Source: Pontibacter ramchanderi (GTDB taxonomy: Bacteria; Bacteroidota; Bacteroidia; Cytophagales; Hymenobacteraceae). From it: a stretch of 64,000 nucleotides of DNA. The stretch spans positions 868,001 through 932,000 of the forward strand of contig NZ_PJMU01000002.1 in NCBI RefSeq assembly GCF_002846395.1, in the 5' to 3' direction. The notes beneath the pieces were generated by a model that made no database searches, was not told where the DNA came from, and saw only the letters and a list, made by a program, of their open reading frames with translations. Both the position numbers and the translations under genes were made by a program. Of the stretch, positions 52,863-61,927 are shown in pieces; position 1 is the stretch's first letter, and every line of letters starts with the position of its first letter.

Positions 52863-53840
52863 TTACCTTTCTAAAACTGCTTTGATGCGCTCAGGCCAGA
52901 GCGTGATGTTGCGCGCACCGGCGGGCTTTTGCACAAGCTCTGGCACCACAGTGGAGTCGAGGCGGTTATACCTCGAGAAGTCTACAATCGCTTTGAAGGC
53001 GTCGGAGTTGATCACGGCTCCCGAGTCTTCGAGGGCCAGGTAGCGAATCAGCACGACCTGCGGGCGCAACGTTACCTCAGTGTTCAGCGGCACGTTCACC
53101 ATCTCAGGTGCAACCTGTAGCTCCCGCTGTTGCAATGGTCTTATCCTTGCCGCAACAGTGGCTTCTGTGATGTTTGCCTTCACCAGCGATTTATTGTCGT
53201 ACTCGATGGGCACAACGATCTTGGCTGACTCGGTCAGGTTAGTGATGGGCAGTCGCAACAGGAAAGGACTCGGCAGGCTGTCGACCATGGAAGATGGCCC
53301 CCGGAACGTAATCGTGTCCGGATCAATGCGGACAGGGCGCAGGAGGGCATGGCGTTCGCCGGTAACTTTTTGAGCCGGATCGAGCTGCAGGGCTATGCGC
53401 CGCGTCACTTGCTCGTTAAAATTAAAGAAAAGCGTGTCTGTCACCACAAAGTTCAGCTGCAGACCGTCCATGGCGTTTACCAGGGCAGGCCTTAAGGCGG
53501 AACCAAGCAGGTAATTGTTGCGGGGAAGGCTACGGATGTAGACTTCTGCGGGCTGCACCTCCACCCTGAGCGCCTTGCGAAGCAGCTTCCACCCCCTGCC
53601 GGTTACATTGACCTCTACTTCCTCTGGAAGCGGGCTGATGGGCACCAACCGCTGGTCATTGTATACAAAGCGAACCGGGTAAGTAGTTTGGGTAGAGTAG
53701 CTTTTGTTAAGTGCATTAAGAAGCCAAAAAGTAGAGGCCGCCACAAAACAGAGCACTACAATTCGCCAGTAGTGCTCTGTTTGGGGCTTAAATGGCCTTA
53801 CAAACCATGAAATGATATTTCGGGCTTTCTCAAACGACAA
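52863..53840 (-). CDS. YbbR-domain membrane protein
   Basis: 325 residues; the start at 53840 is TTG (reading SFEKARNIISWFVRPF). One N-terminal membrane helix (RIVVLCFVAASTFWLLNAL), followed by YbbR repeats: SYSTQTTYPVRFVYNDQRL, PEEVEVNVTGRGWKLLRKAL, DPDTITFRGPSSMVDSLP. In Firmicutes the homologue CdaR regulates the c-di-AMP cyclase; no cyclase gene is next to it here, so its function is inferred only from the domain. Confidence 0.88.
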   Translation of the reverse strand: MSFEKARNIISWFVRPFKPQTEHYWRIVVLCFVAASTFWLLNALNKSYSTQTTYPVRFVYNDQRLVPISPLPEEVEVNVTGRGWKLLRKALRVEVQPAEVYIRSLPRNNYLLGSALRPALVNAMDGLQLNFVVTDTLFFNFNEQVTRRIALQLDPAQKVTGERHALLRPVRIDPDTITFRGPSSMVDSLPSPFLLRLPITNLTESAKIVVPIEYDNKSLVKANITEATVAARIRPLQQRELQVAPEMVNVPLNTEVTLRPQVVLIRYLALEDSGAVINSDAFKAIVDFSRYNRLDSTVVPELVQKPAGARNITLWPERIKAVLER

Positions 53841-53851
53841 GGTTAATATCC

Positions 53852-54154
53852 TTATTTCACTTTAGCAGTAGCTTCCAGCGAGATGGCAGACTTCTCAAAA
53901 ACAAGGCGTACGCCTTTGTCTACTTCTATCTCTACGGTGTCATCGTTTACAGCTGTTAAACGACCATGCAGACCGCCTATTGTCACGACTTGCATGCCTT
54001 TGGTCAGCTCATCGCGGAATTTTTTCTGGTCCTTCGCCTTTTTCTGCTGCGGACGGATCATGAAAAAATAGAAAACAAGGATAATAGCGCCGAACATCAG
54101 CAACTGAGGCAACATGCCTCCGTCTGGTGCGGCTTGTAGGAATATCGTTTGCAT
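53852..54154 (-). CDS. yajC: Preprotein translocase subunit YajC
   Basis: 100 residues. Single membrane helix (LLMFGAIILVFYFFMIRPQQKK) followed by EFRDELTKGMQVVTIGGLHG-type sequence (KFRDELTKGMQVVTIGGLHG), both diagnostic. Accessory of SecDF in protein export. Confidence 0.95.
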   Translation of the reverse strand: MQTIFLQAAPDGGMLPQLLMFGAIILVFYFFMIRPQQKKAKDQKKFRDELTKGMQVVTIGGLHGRLTAVNDDTVEIEVDKGVRLVFEKSAISLEATAKVK

Positions 54155-54184
54155 AAAAAGGTTGTGCTCTCCGGAGCGTGATGT

Positions 54185-54724
54185 TTAGTTAAGTCTCACA
54201 GGGCCGTCAGCGCCTGCAGTTGGAATGCTTGATGAAGTAACGTTGCCTTTCATGAACACACGCACAATGTTAGGCTCTGTGTTGGCACGTACTGTTACAG
54301 TCGGCGACTGCTGACCTGGCTTGTTACGGCTGTCGAAACGAACTTTCACTTCACCCTGCTCACCTGGTGCAACAGGTGTCTTCGTCCAGTCAGGTGCAGT
54401 ACAGCCACAAGAGGCAGAAGCGCTCTCGATCACCAACGGCGACTTGCCTGTGTTCGTGAACTTAAAGGTATGCTCCACTACATCGCCTTCTTTGATTGTA
54501 CCAAAATCGTACTCCGTAGTCTCAAAGCTCATAACAGCCATGTTCTCGGTGCTGGCAGTTTGGTTAGCTGGCACAACATTGGGGTTATCTACTACCTGCG
54601 GCTGTGCTGCAGGTGCAGTTGCTTCGGCAGTAGTTGCCTCCGATGCCGTCGTGTTGTTCTGGTCGCAGCTGGTCACTGTCATGGCAGTGCCAAGCGCTAG
54701 GGCTAATAAGAAGTTCTTTTTCAT
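54185..54724 (-). CDS. DUF1573 lipoprotein
   Basis: About 179 residues from ATG at 54724 (MKKNFLLALALGTAMTVTSC), lipobox VTSC. Ala/Thr/Pro-rich linker, then the DUF1573 Ig-like domain: TEYDFGTIKEGDVVEHTFKF, NTGKSPLVIESASASCGCTA (the CGC signature) and GEVKVRFDSRNKPGQQSPTV. The upstream 50-residue alternative reading is not a signal peptide. Conserved neighbour of yajC in Bacteroidota; function unknown. Confidence 0.92.
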   Translation of the reverse strand: MKKNFLLALALGTAMTVTSCDQNNTTASEATTAEATAPAAQPQVVDNPNVVPANQTASTENMAVMSFETTEYDFGTIKEGDVVEHTFKFTNTGKSPLVIESASASCGCTAPDWTKTPVAPGEQGEVKVRFDSRNKPGQQSPTVTVRANTEPNIVRVFMKGNVTSSSIPTAGADGPVRLN

Positions 54725-54749
54725 ATCAGTTAAACAGCTTTTTGCTTGA

Positions 54750-55748
54750 TTATAGTTTCGCAATAATGTGTTGTGCAAATTCCATGGTGCTGGCCTTGCC
54801 GCCCAAGTCACCGGTGCACTGCTCTCTGTTGGCAAGTGTTGCGTCCAGCGCCGTCTCAATGCGGTTTGCCTCATCTTTCAGGTCGATGTGGTGGAGCATC
54901 ATGATGGCGGAGCGCAGCAGCGCGGTTGGGTTTGCCTTGCCCTGGCCTGCAATATCAGGAGCAGAGCCGTGTACGGCTTCGAAAATGGCCATGTCGCTGC
55001 CGATGTTGGCTCCGGATACCACGCCCAAACCGCCTACCAGGCCCGCGCACAGGTCAGACAGGATATCGCCGAACAGGTTGGTGGTTACGATCACGTCGAA
55101 CTGCTCCGGCTTAATTACCAGCTGCATACACATGTTGTCGATGATCTTATCGTCGTACTGGATGTGTGGGTATTCTTTTGCGATCTCGCTGGCCTCGCTT
55201 AGGAACAGGGCGCCTGCGCTTTTCAGGATGTTGGCTTTGTGCACAGCTGTTACCTTTTTGCAGTTGTGCTTGTTGGCATACTCGAAAGCGGCACGGATGA
55301 TTTTGCGGCAGCCTACACGCGTCAGGCGGGCCACAGAGTCAGAGATCTGCAGGCGCTCGTCGAACATCTCCAAACCAGAGTACAGGCCTTCGGTGTTCTC
55401 GCGGAACAGTACCAAGTTCACATTCTCGAAACGGGTATTAACACCAGGCGTTGTTTTGGCAGGGCGCACGTTGGAGTAGAGGTCGAACATCTGGCGCAGC
55501 TGCACATTGATGCTCTTAAAGCCTTTGCCAACCGGCGTGGTGATCGGGCCTTTCAGGGCCACTTTGTTTTTCTTCAGGGAGGCAATCAATGTAGAAGGAA
55601 TCAGTTCACCGATCGAATCGAAGGTGGTCTGCCCTGCATTTTCCTCTTCCCAGGTTACAGGCACGCTGGCGGCACTGAACACGGCCTTTACGGCTTCTGT
55701 AATCTCTGGTCCAATCCCGTCGCCGGGAATCAGTGTAATCTCTCTCAT
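54750..55748 (-). CDS. NAD-dependent isocitrate dehydrogenase-type enzyme
   Basis: 332 residues. Isocitrate/isopropylmalate dehydrogenase family: ITLIPGDGIGPEITEAVKAV, RENTEGLYSGLEMFDE (isocitrate-type rather than leuB-type), KVTAVHKANILKSAGALF, VIVTTNLFGDILSDLCAG and FEAVHGSAPDIAGQGKANP. The short single-subunit NAD form is common in Bacteroidota. Its start is two bases after the ytxH stop, so it is part of the nusB operon here. Confidence 0.9.
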   Translation of the reverse strand: MREITLIPGDGIGPEITEAVKAVFSAASVPVTWEEENAGQTTFDSIGELIPSTLIASLKKNKVALKGPITTPVGKGFKSINVQLRQMFDLYSNVRPAKTTPGVNTRFENVNLVLFRENTEGLYSGLEMFDERLQISDSVARLTRVGCRKIIRAAFEYANKHNCKKVTAVHKANILKSAGALFLSEASEIAKEYPHIQYDDKIIDNMCMQLVIKPEQFDVIVTTNLFGDILSDLCAGLVGGLGVVSGANIGSDMAIFEAVHGSAPDIAGQGKANPTALLRSAIMMLHHIDLKDEANRIETALDATLANREQCTGDLGGKASTMEFAQHIIAKL

Positions 55749-55750
55749 GT

Positions 55751-56056
55751 CTATATTTCTTTCCTGCTGTTAATCTCGTTGATAAGTGAATCGACATCGC
55801 CCAGCAGTTTCTCGGCTTTGTCTTTTGCGTCCTGTATCACACGCTGTCCTTCCGATTTTGCGCTTGAGGTCACGCGGTCACGGTTTTCTACCAGCTCTTC
55901 CAGCAAGTCTGAAAGCGTATCGCGGTATTTCTCCAGTCGGTAGCTTAGCCAGCTGCGCGTCTCTCTGCCCTTCTCTGGCGCAAACAGGATGCCTGCTGCA
56001 GCTCCCACAGCAGCCCCAGACACGAAAAACAGTATGTTGCTCGTCTTCTTACTCAT
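55751..56056 (-). CDS. YtxH-family protein
   Basis: 101 residues. N-terminal SNILFFVSGAAVGAAAGILF (single Gly/Ala-rich membrane helix) and FAPEKGRETR, the YtxH hallmark, then a long charged coiled coil (LSDLLEELVENRDRVTSSAK). General-stress-associated family of unknown mechanism. Confidence 0.88.
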   Translation of the reverse strand: MSKKTSNILFFVSGAAVGAAAGILFAPEKGRETRSWLSYRLEKYRDTLSDLLEELVENRDRVTSSAKSEGQRVIQDAKDKAEKLLGDVDSLINEINSRKEI

Positions 56057-56136
56057 AGGATTATCTCTATACTTATATATTTGGTACGTCGTTTCCCCCT
56101 ATTACGGTAGATTGGGGCTCAAAGTCGGACTATACC

Positions 56137-57309
56137 TTATTTGTTGTCGATCAAACCACGGCCTGACTTGCGGATGTCTCCCTTCGAGGTCAGTTCCTGT
56201 GCCATTTTGTCCAGTACGCCGTTTACAAATTGCTTGCTTTTCGGTGTGCTGTACAGCTTGGAGATCTCGATGTATTCGTTGATGGTCACTTTAACGGGTA
56301 TGCTTCGGAAGATGTGCATTTCGCAAAGCGCCAACTTCAGGATGATCTTGTCAAGCAGGGCCACACGCTCCACATCCCAGTTCTTCACGCTTGCGGCAAT
56401 CATGGCCTCGTACTTCTCATCGTCCTGCAGTGTCTGGTGGTAAAGCTCCTCAAAAAAGGCCTTGTCGTCTTCCCAGTTAGCCGAAAGGTCGAGCAGCACG
56501 GGCTCCTCTTCACTCTCCTCACCAAACATCTTTACAGTCTTGTTGACCAGGCTTTTCACGATGGATTTGTTCTCCACCCAGTTCAAATCCTGCTCCTCAA
56601 ACAAAGATTGTAAGTTTTTTTCTTTAAAAATAATGTTTTTGAAAATATGTTTCACCACTTCCAGGTCCTCTTCGAGGGAGGGCGCAGGCAGTGCCAGATA
56701 GTTCAAAAACACCTCGTCTTGCTTCAAAATGTTCTTGTATACCTGCCGGATCTCGCTGATGTCGGAGCCCCACGAAATGTTACGACGGATGATGTTCTCC
56801 TGGTACGATTTGTTGTTGAGTATGCGCTGGGCTACGCGGTTGTTCAGGAAGCGTTTTACATCAGGGCCAGTGGCGGCCGTAAAGCGCTTCTCTTTCTTCA
56901 CTTCTTCTTCCTCTACTAGCTCGTTGAGGAGTTGCAGAATCTGCAGCGTACCGAGGTAGTGGTCGTAAATGCGCTCCACCGCGCCCATCATCTGGTTACT
57001 GTAGTGCTTGTAGTCTTTCTTGGTGAGGTTCTTGTAAGCCACAATGGCTCTGTTTACCGCATCAATTATCTCCTTGTCGGTCTCTTCGGTTTCGAACTGG
57101 CCTGTTTCGTGCCATTCCTTAAAGAGCAGCTGGGCAATTTGCTTGCGGCCTTCCAGCAGCTTGCGGTCCTGCACCTCCATGGAGTTCAGGTCTGGGGCAA
57201 AGTCTTCTGCTATCTGGTCAAGTGCCAGCTGGTAATCCGAACCTTCGGCCTGCTTGTAGGCATAAATGGCTTGCATAGCCTTGATTCGAAGTGTTCTGCG
57301 GTTGAGCAT
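56137..57309 (-). CDS. nusB: Transcription antitermination factor NusB (extended)
   Basis: 390 residues, much longer than the usual 140–160. RRTLRIKAMQAIYAYKQAEG at the N-terminus and the NusB core at the C-terminus: YEAMIAASVKNWDVERVALL, LKLALCEMHIFRSIPVKVTI, NEYIEISKLYSTPKSKQFVN, GVLDKMAQEL. The middle insert of about 200 residues is helical and charged. Long NusB forms are normal in Bacteroidota. It binds boxA RNA in rRNA transcription complexes. Opens the cluster that runs to coaE. Confidence 0.92.
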   Translation of the reverse strand: MLNRRTLRIKAMQAIYAYKQAEGSDYQLALDQIAEDFAPDLNSMEVQDRKLLEGRKQIAQLLFKEWHETGQFETEETDKEIIDAVNRAIVAYKNLTKKDYKHYSNQMMGAVERIYDHYLGTLQILQLLNELVEEEEVKKEKRFTAATGPDVKRFLNNRVAQRILNNKSYQENIIRRNISWGSDISEIRQVYKNILKQDEVFLNYLALPAPSLEEDLEVVKHIFKNIIFKEKNLQSLFEEQDLNWVENKSIVKSLVNKTVKMFGEESEEEPVLLDLSANWEDDKAFFEELYHQTLQDDEKYEAMIAASVKNWDVERVALLDKIILKLALCEMHIFRSIPVKVTINEYIEISKLYSTPKSKQFVNGVLDKMAQELTSKGDIRKSGRGLIDNK

Positions 57310-57516
57310 AATGGTATTTTAAAGAACGTGTTGGTTGATATGTGTTTATACTCTTGCCACTATTGTGGCGCTAAATGCGGTGGTCAGGTATAGGCGCCAC
57401 CGGTAAAGGTATACGCAAAGGCGGGCCTGTGCGCTAAAAATATGAACTGTAGTAAAACAAAAGTGCCACAGGTTAATGCAGCACTTTTGTTTTGAATATT
57501 GTCAGAAAGGCTAGGC

Positions 57517-58617
57517 TTAGTAAGTAGACTTTACTTTGCCGATGCTGTGGATGCGCTGCTCAGCCATTTTGGTAGCGGCCAACTGCGTATGGATGCCTTC
57601 TTTCTCGGCCAGGTCGAAGATGTCGAGGGTATAGCCGTAGATACGTTCTGTCTGGGCGTAGGCGCTTTCGCGGTTGTAGCCTTGCAGCTCAGAGTACACG
57701 TTGATCAGACCACCTGCATTGATGAGGAAGTCTGGCGCGTACAGGATGCCTTTTTTCACAAGCTCAGATCCGTGCAGTGTTTCGTCGCGCAGCTGGTTGT
57801 TGGCAGAACCTGCGATAACGCGGCACTTCAGACGGTTGATGGTGTCGCTGTTCACGGTGCCACCTAACGCGCAAGGAGAGTAGATGTCCACATCCAGGTC
57901 ATAGATCTCGTCCATACCTACCACCTTGGCTTTGTATTTAGAAGAGATGTCGCGTAGACGGTCTTCGTAGATGTCGGTGATGAAGACCTGGGCGTTCTCT
58001 TTGGCCAGCAGCTCAACCAGGTAACCACCTACATGGCCCACACCCTGCACTGAGATTTTCTTGCCTTCGAGCGAGTCAGAGCCGTAAGCTCTCTTCGCCG
58101 CCGCTTTCATACCCATGTAAGTACCGTAGGCTGTCACAGGAGACGGGTCGCCGCTGCCACCCATTGCCTCAGGCAGACCAGCCACGTGGTCAGTCTCCAT
58201 CTTGATGTACTCCATGTCCTTTGTGGTCGTTCCAACGTCCTCAGCAGTAATGTAGGCACCATTCAGGTTCTTCACGAAGCGGCCATAGCGGCGCATCAGC
58301 GCTTCGCTCTTGTCTTTTTTGGCATCGCCGATGATCACGGCTTTACCACCACCCAGGTTCAGGCCTGAGATAGCGGCTTTATAAGTCATACCTCTTGAAA
58401 GACGCAGCACATCATCCAACGCCTCGGCCTCGGAAGCATACGACCACATACGGGTACCGCCCAGTGCCGGGCCAAGTACAGTATTGTGGATACCGATAAT
58501 AGCTTTCAGTCCAGTTTCGTGGTCATGGCAGAAAACTACTTTCTCATGGTTATACTCCGATATCTGACCGAAGACTGATTTGTCTTTCTTCAGTTCAACT
58601 TCTTTTAGTTCGACCAT
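57517..58617 (-). CDS. Leucine dehydrogenase-type amino-acid dehydrogenase
   Basis: 366 residues, the size and sequence of the octameric leucine dehydrogenase branch: KAIIGIHNTVLGPALGGTRM, LSRGMTYKAAISGLNLGGGK, AEDVGTTTKDMEYIKMETDH, and VQGVGHVGGYLVELL for NAD. Oxidatively deaminates branched-chain amino acids. A full promoter (58688–58717) precedes it. It is the third member of the Glu/Leu/Phe/Val family in the window. Confidence 0.93.
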   Translation of the reverse strand: MVELKEVELKKDKSVFGQISEYNHEKVVFCHDHETGLKAIIGIHNTVLGPALGGTRMWSYASEAEALDDVLRLSRGMTYKAAISGLNLGGGKAVIIGDAKKDKSEALMRRYGRFVKNLNGAYITAEDVGTTTKDMEYIKMETDHVAGLPEAMGGSGDPSPVTAYGTYMGMKAAAKRAYGSDSLEGKKISVQGVGHVGGYLVELLAKENAQVFITDIYEDRLRDISSKYKAKVVGMDEIYDLDVDIYSPCALGGTVNSDTINRLKCRVIAGSANNQLRDETLHGSELVKKGILYAPDFLINAGGLINVYSELQGYNRESAYAQTERIYGYTLDIFDLAEKEGIHTQLAATKMAEQRIHSIGKVKSTY

Positions 58618-58687
58618 TTATGATTTTGATTAAGGGTTATTCTATCTTTGTAGAAGCGGGACAACAGACACCCCGTTTTTCGTGCTG

Positions 58688-58717
58688 CAAAATTAATTCT
58701 TTTTTTGATTAATTCAA
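58688..58717 (-). promoter_or_regulatory. Promoter of the leucine dehydrogenase gene
   Basis: On the minus strand: TTG (58717–58715), 19-base spacer, TAATTTTG (58695–58688), a complete match to the Bacteroidota -33/-7 pattern. Predicted leader about 65 bases. Confidence 0.65.
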
Positions 58718-58767
58718 TTTGTAGGCCATAACTCTACGTAAAAGCCTCTGAGTTCCATATTCTTGCT

Positions 58768-60552
58768 GTGAAATCACTACGCTACCTTAACAAGTACCTG
58801 TTCAAGTATAAATACCGCCTCCTGTGGGGTGTGGTGTTTATTATCATCTCCAACTTTTTCCAGATTCTGCCTGCCCAGGTGGTGCGCCACGCCTTTAACC
58901 TGATCAAGGAAGGCATTAACCTGCACAACCTGTTCGAGGGCATGGCCCAGCAGGAGGCGGTGTACGACACCTTCGCCAGCAGCATCCTGGTCTATGGGGT
59001 GATCATCCTGGTGATGGCGCTCCTGCGGGGACTTTTCCTATTCTTTGTGCGGCAAACCATTATTGTGATGAGCCGTCTGATCGAGAACGACCTCAAGAAC
59101 GAGATCTACGAGCACTACCAGAGCCTGCCGCTGAGCTTTTACCGTAAAAACAACACAGGCGACCTGATGTCGCGCATCTCGGAGGACGTAAGCCGGGTGC
59201 GCATGTACCTGGGTCCGGCCATTATGTACGGCATCAACCTGATTATCCTGTTTTTGATGGTGATTCCCTACATGCTGTCGGTGAACGTGAAGCTCACGCT
59301 CTATACCCTGATCCCACTACCGATCCTGGCCATCAGCATCTACTATGTCAATAACATCATCGAGCGCAAGTCCGACGAGATACAGCGCAGCCTGTCAGGT
59401 ATAACCACGTTTGTGCAGGAGGCTTTTTCAGGTATACGGGTACTCAAATCCTTCGTGCGCGAAGACGACTCGCACAACAATTTTACCAGGGCCAGCAACA
59501 ACTACAAAGACAAGTCGCTGGACCTCAACTTCGTGAACTCGCTCTTCTTCCCATTAGTGCTGTTTCTGGTGGGCCTGAGCACGATCATCACGGTATACAT
59601 CGGCGGTCAGGAAGTGATAAACGGCAGTATCACGGCAGGCAACATCGCTGAGTTCATCATTTACGTGAACATGCTCACCTGGCCGGTGACCTCGCTCGGC
59701 TGGACGGCCAGTCTTGTGCAGCGAGCCGCCGCTTCACAGGCCCGCATCAACGAGTTCCTCAACACCAAAACCGACATCATTTCCCGTGAGAATATCAGCC
59801 GACAGATACAGGGCGACATCGTGTTCGAGAACGTGGACTTCGTATACCCCGACACGGGTATACATGCCCTGAAAAACGTGTCCTTCGACATCAAGCACGG
59901 CGAAACACTGGCGGTGATTGGCAACACCGGCTCCGGCAAGAGCACCATCGCCAACCTGCTTCCGCGCATGTACGACGTGACGGGCGGGCGCATTTTGATA
60001 GACGGGGTGGATGTGCGCGATTATAACCTGGAAAGCCTCCGCAGCCAGATAGGCTATGTACCGCAAGACGTGTTCCTCTTCTCAGACTCTATCCGCAACA
60101 ACATCGGCTTTGGTCTGCCGAGCATTACCGAGGAGCAAATGGTGCAGTCGGCCAAAGACGCAGACGTATACGAAAACATCATGCGCTTCCCGGAGCAATT
60201 CGAAACCAAGCTGGGCGAGCGCGGCATCACACTTTCAGGCGGACAGAAACAGCGCGTGTCCATTGCCAGGGCACTGGTGCGGGAGCCTAGCATCCTGATC
60301 TTAGACGACTCGCTTTCGGCGGTGGATACGAAAACGGAAAACGCCATTCTCAATAGCCTGCGCCGCATCATGGCCAACCGCACTTCCATCATCATTTCGC
60401 ACCGGGTGTCGTCGGTAAAGCTAGCGGACAAGATTCTGGTGCTGGAAGATGGGGAGATCGTGCAGCATGGCACGCACGAGGAACTGATACAACAGCAAGG
60501 CTTGTACAAGGTGCTTTATGAAAGGCAGTTGCAGGCCGAGGACTCACAGTAG
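58768..60552 (+). CDS. ABC exporter, fused permease/ATPase
   Basis: 594 residues from GTG at 58768 (reading KSLRYLNKYLFKYKYRLLWG). Six-helix exporter domain (residues about 1–320), then the ATPase: Walker A GNTGSGKSTIANLLP, Q loop, signature LSGGQKQRVSIARAL, Walker B ILILDDSLSAVDT and ISHRVSSVKLAD. Type IV exporter of the MsbA/lipid or drug group; the substrate is not predictable. Divergent from leucine dehydrogenase. Confidence 0.95.
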   Translation: MKSLRYLNKYLFKYKYRLLWGVVFIIISNFFQILPAQVVRHAFNLIKEGINLHNLFEGMAQQEAVYDTFASSILVYGVIILVMALLRGLFLFFVRQTIIVMSRLIENDLKNEIYEHYQSLPLSFYRKNNTGDLMSRISEDVSRVRMYLGPAIMYGINLIILFLMVIPYMLSVNVKLTLYTLIPLPILAISIYYVNNIIERKSDEIQRSLSGITTFVQEAFSGIRVLKSFVREDDSHNNFTRASNNYKDKSLDLNFVNSLFFPLVLFLVGLSTIITVYIGGQEVINGSITAGNIAEFIIYVNMLTWPVTSLGWTASLVQRAAASQARINEFLNTKTDIISRENISRQIQGDIVFENVDFVYPDTGIHALKNVSFDIKHGETLAVIGNTGSGKSTIANLLPRMYDVTGGRILIDGVDVRDYNLESLRSQIGYVPQDVFLFSDSIRNNIGFGLPSITEEQMVQSAKDADVYENIMRFPEQFETKLGERGITLSGGQKQRVSIARALVREPSILILDDSLSAVDTKTENAILNSLRRIMANRTSIIISHRVSSVKLADKILVLEDGEIVQHGTHEELIQQQGLYKVLYERQLQAEDSQ

Positions 60553-60689
60553 CAACATACCGTCTTGCCATTTTCGGACTGAAAACCAATTGCTTAGCAG
60601 ACAAGCATTTAGCCTGAGGGGAATTTTTTGATCCAGAAACTGTTATAGGTACGTATAGAAAGTTTACATGACCTCAAAAATCTCTATCT

Positions 60690-61109
60690 ATGGCTATTGA
60701 CATACAGCAAATCGGCAAAAGGTTCCGTTTTTATACCAGCATCAAGGAGTTGGAAATGCCGCAGCTCATCGAGATGACGGGCAGCGACGAGGCGGTACTT
60801 TCGAATATACTTTCAGGAAAAAACTACCTGCTCGATGAGTTGGTGGGAATCGTGAAGAATTTCCAGGACCTGAACACGCAATGGCTCATTTATGGGGAAG
60901 GCAGTATGTTTAAGCCCATGGACGAGGATGGCACTTGCAAAGACAATCACAAAGGTTGTCTCAAGAAGGACAAAGCCGCCTACCTGAAACAGATGCAGAA
61001 CATGCTCATCGAGCTCGATGCTGCCGAAGTAGCCAAAGGGCACCACGCCGATGTGGAAGCTCTTAAAGCCAAGCTGGAGGCCTATAAAGCCAGCCACCCG
61101 CAGGGGTAG
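60690..61109 (+). CDS. XRE-like helix-turn-helix protein with charged tail
   Basis: 139 residues. The first 75 residues resemble a Cro/C1 helix-turn-helix as found in Bacteroidota: TSIKELEMPQLIEMTGSDEA, VLSNILSGKNYLLDELVGIV and FQDLNTQWLIYGEGSMF. The second half is helical and charged (KKDKAAYLKQMQNMLIELDA) with a small cluster CKDNHKGC that might bind metal. Follows the ABC exporter by about 137 bases and may be its regulator; that is speculation. Confidence 0.7.
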   Translation: MAIDIQQIGKRFRFYTSIKELEMPQLIEMTGSDEAVLSNILSGKNYLLDELVGIVKNFQDLNTQWLIYGEGSMFKPMDEDGTCKDNHKGCLKKDKAAYLKQMQNMLIELDAAEVAKGHHADVEALKAKLEAYKASHPQG

Positions 61110-61191
61110 ATTCCTGAACCTACGGGCATGTTGCTGCCCACCTCTTGCACCTCATTTTTGATAACCTTTCGCCTGATCAGGCCAGATATAC

Positions 61192-61225
61192 GCATGCCCC
61201 CTGCGAGCAAATCGCCGGGGGCATG
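61192..61225. other. GC-rich hairpin between convergent genes
   Basis: GCATGCCCCC and GGGGGCATG can pair, but no T run follows either way. It may still stop transcription between the XRE-like and TetR genes. Confidence 0.35.
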
Positions 61226-61243
61226 TTGCGTTTGGGGGGCTGG

Positions 61244-61897
61244 CTATACCTTCACCCGTATACCTTCCAGAATCAGGTTCACGGTATACAGTACCTCGCG
61301 TTCTATTCTTTCAAAGTCGATGGAGGGCAGGTTATGGAACTGGGCGCGCTGGAACTCTTCGAACTGGATCAGGTCTTTGACAACCATAATGGAATAACCC
61401 ACCCGATCGGCTTCGCACCCGATGAATGAGCCGTTGGCTATACCTTCCTTGATGACGGAAGCGTAGAAATTTGTCTCTTTGGCGCGCGACTCTTTGAAGA
61501 GCTCCTGGAACATAGTACGCGTCTCGATCAGCACCTGGATGGAGATGGTGTGTTGCGTCACTATTTCCTGGTAATAGCGGAGAGAGGAACGGATGTAACG
61601 CAAGAGGCGCTCGCGGGGGTCTTTTTCCTGCTCGGCAATTTTTTTGATACGGTACAGGCTGTCTTTCCACTCCTGCGAGAAAGCTTCAATGAAGAGCACC
61701 TCCTTGCTTTTGTAGTAGTAGTAGAGCGTAGGCTTTTTGAGGCCAATGGCATGGGCAATATCGTCGAGTGTGGCTTTGCTGTAGCCCAGCTTGCCGAACA
61801 CCGACTTGGCTGCCTCCAGTATCAGCTCTTTCTTTGCCTCTGCCTTTTTACCCAATTTGCTTTTTGCTATCGTTCCACGGGGAAATCTCCTCGTCAT
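61244..61897 (-). CDS. TetR/AcrR-family regulator
   Basis: About 217 residues from ATG at 61897; a basic extension TRRFPRGTIAKSKLGKKAEA precedes the domain. Helix-turn-helix: ILEAAKSVFGKLGYSKATLD, DIAHAIGLKKPTLYYYYKSK. The C-terminal ligand domain (SIQVLIETRTMFQELFKESR) is not assigned a ligand. Last gene of a minus-strand unit after a GyrI-like gene and an ABC exporter, so likely to control them. Confidence 0.93.
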   Translation of the reverse strand: MTRRFPRGTIAKSKLGKKAEAKKELILEAAKSVFGKLGYSKATLDDIAHAIGLKKPTLYYYYKSKEVLFIEAFSQEWKDSLYRIKKIAEQEKDPRERLLRYIRSSLRYYQEIVTQHTISIQVLIETRTMFQELFKESRAKETNFYASVIKEGIANGSFIGCEADRVGYSIMVVKDLIQFEEFQRAQFHNLPSIDFERIEREVLYTVNLILEGIRVKV

Positions 61898-61927
61898 CAA
61901 ATATAGAGAGATATTCTATACCTGCAA

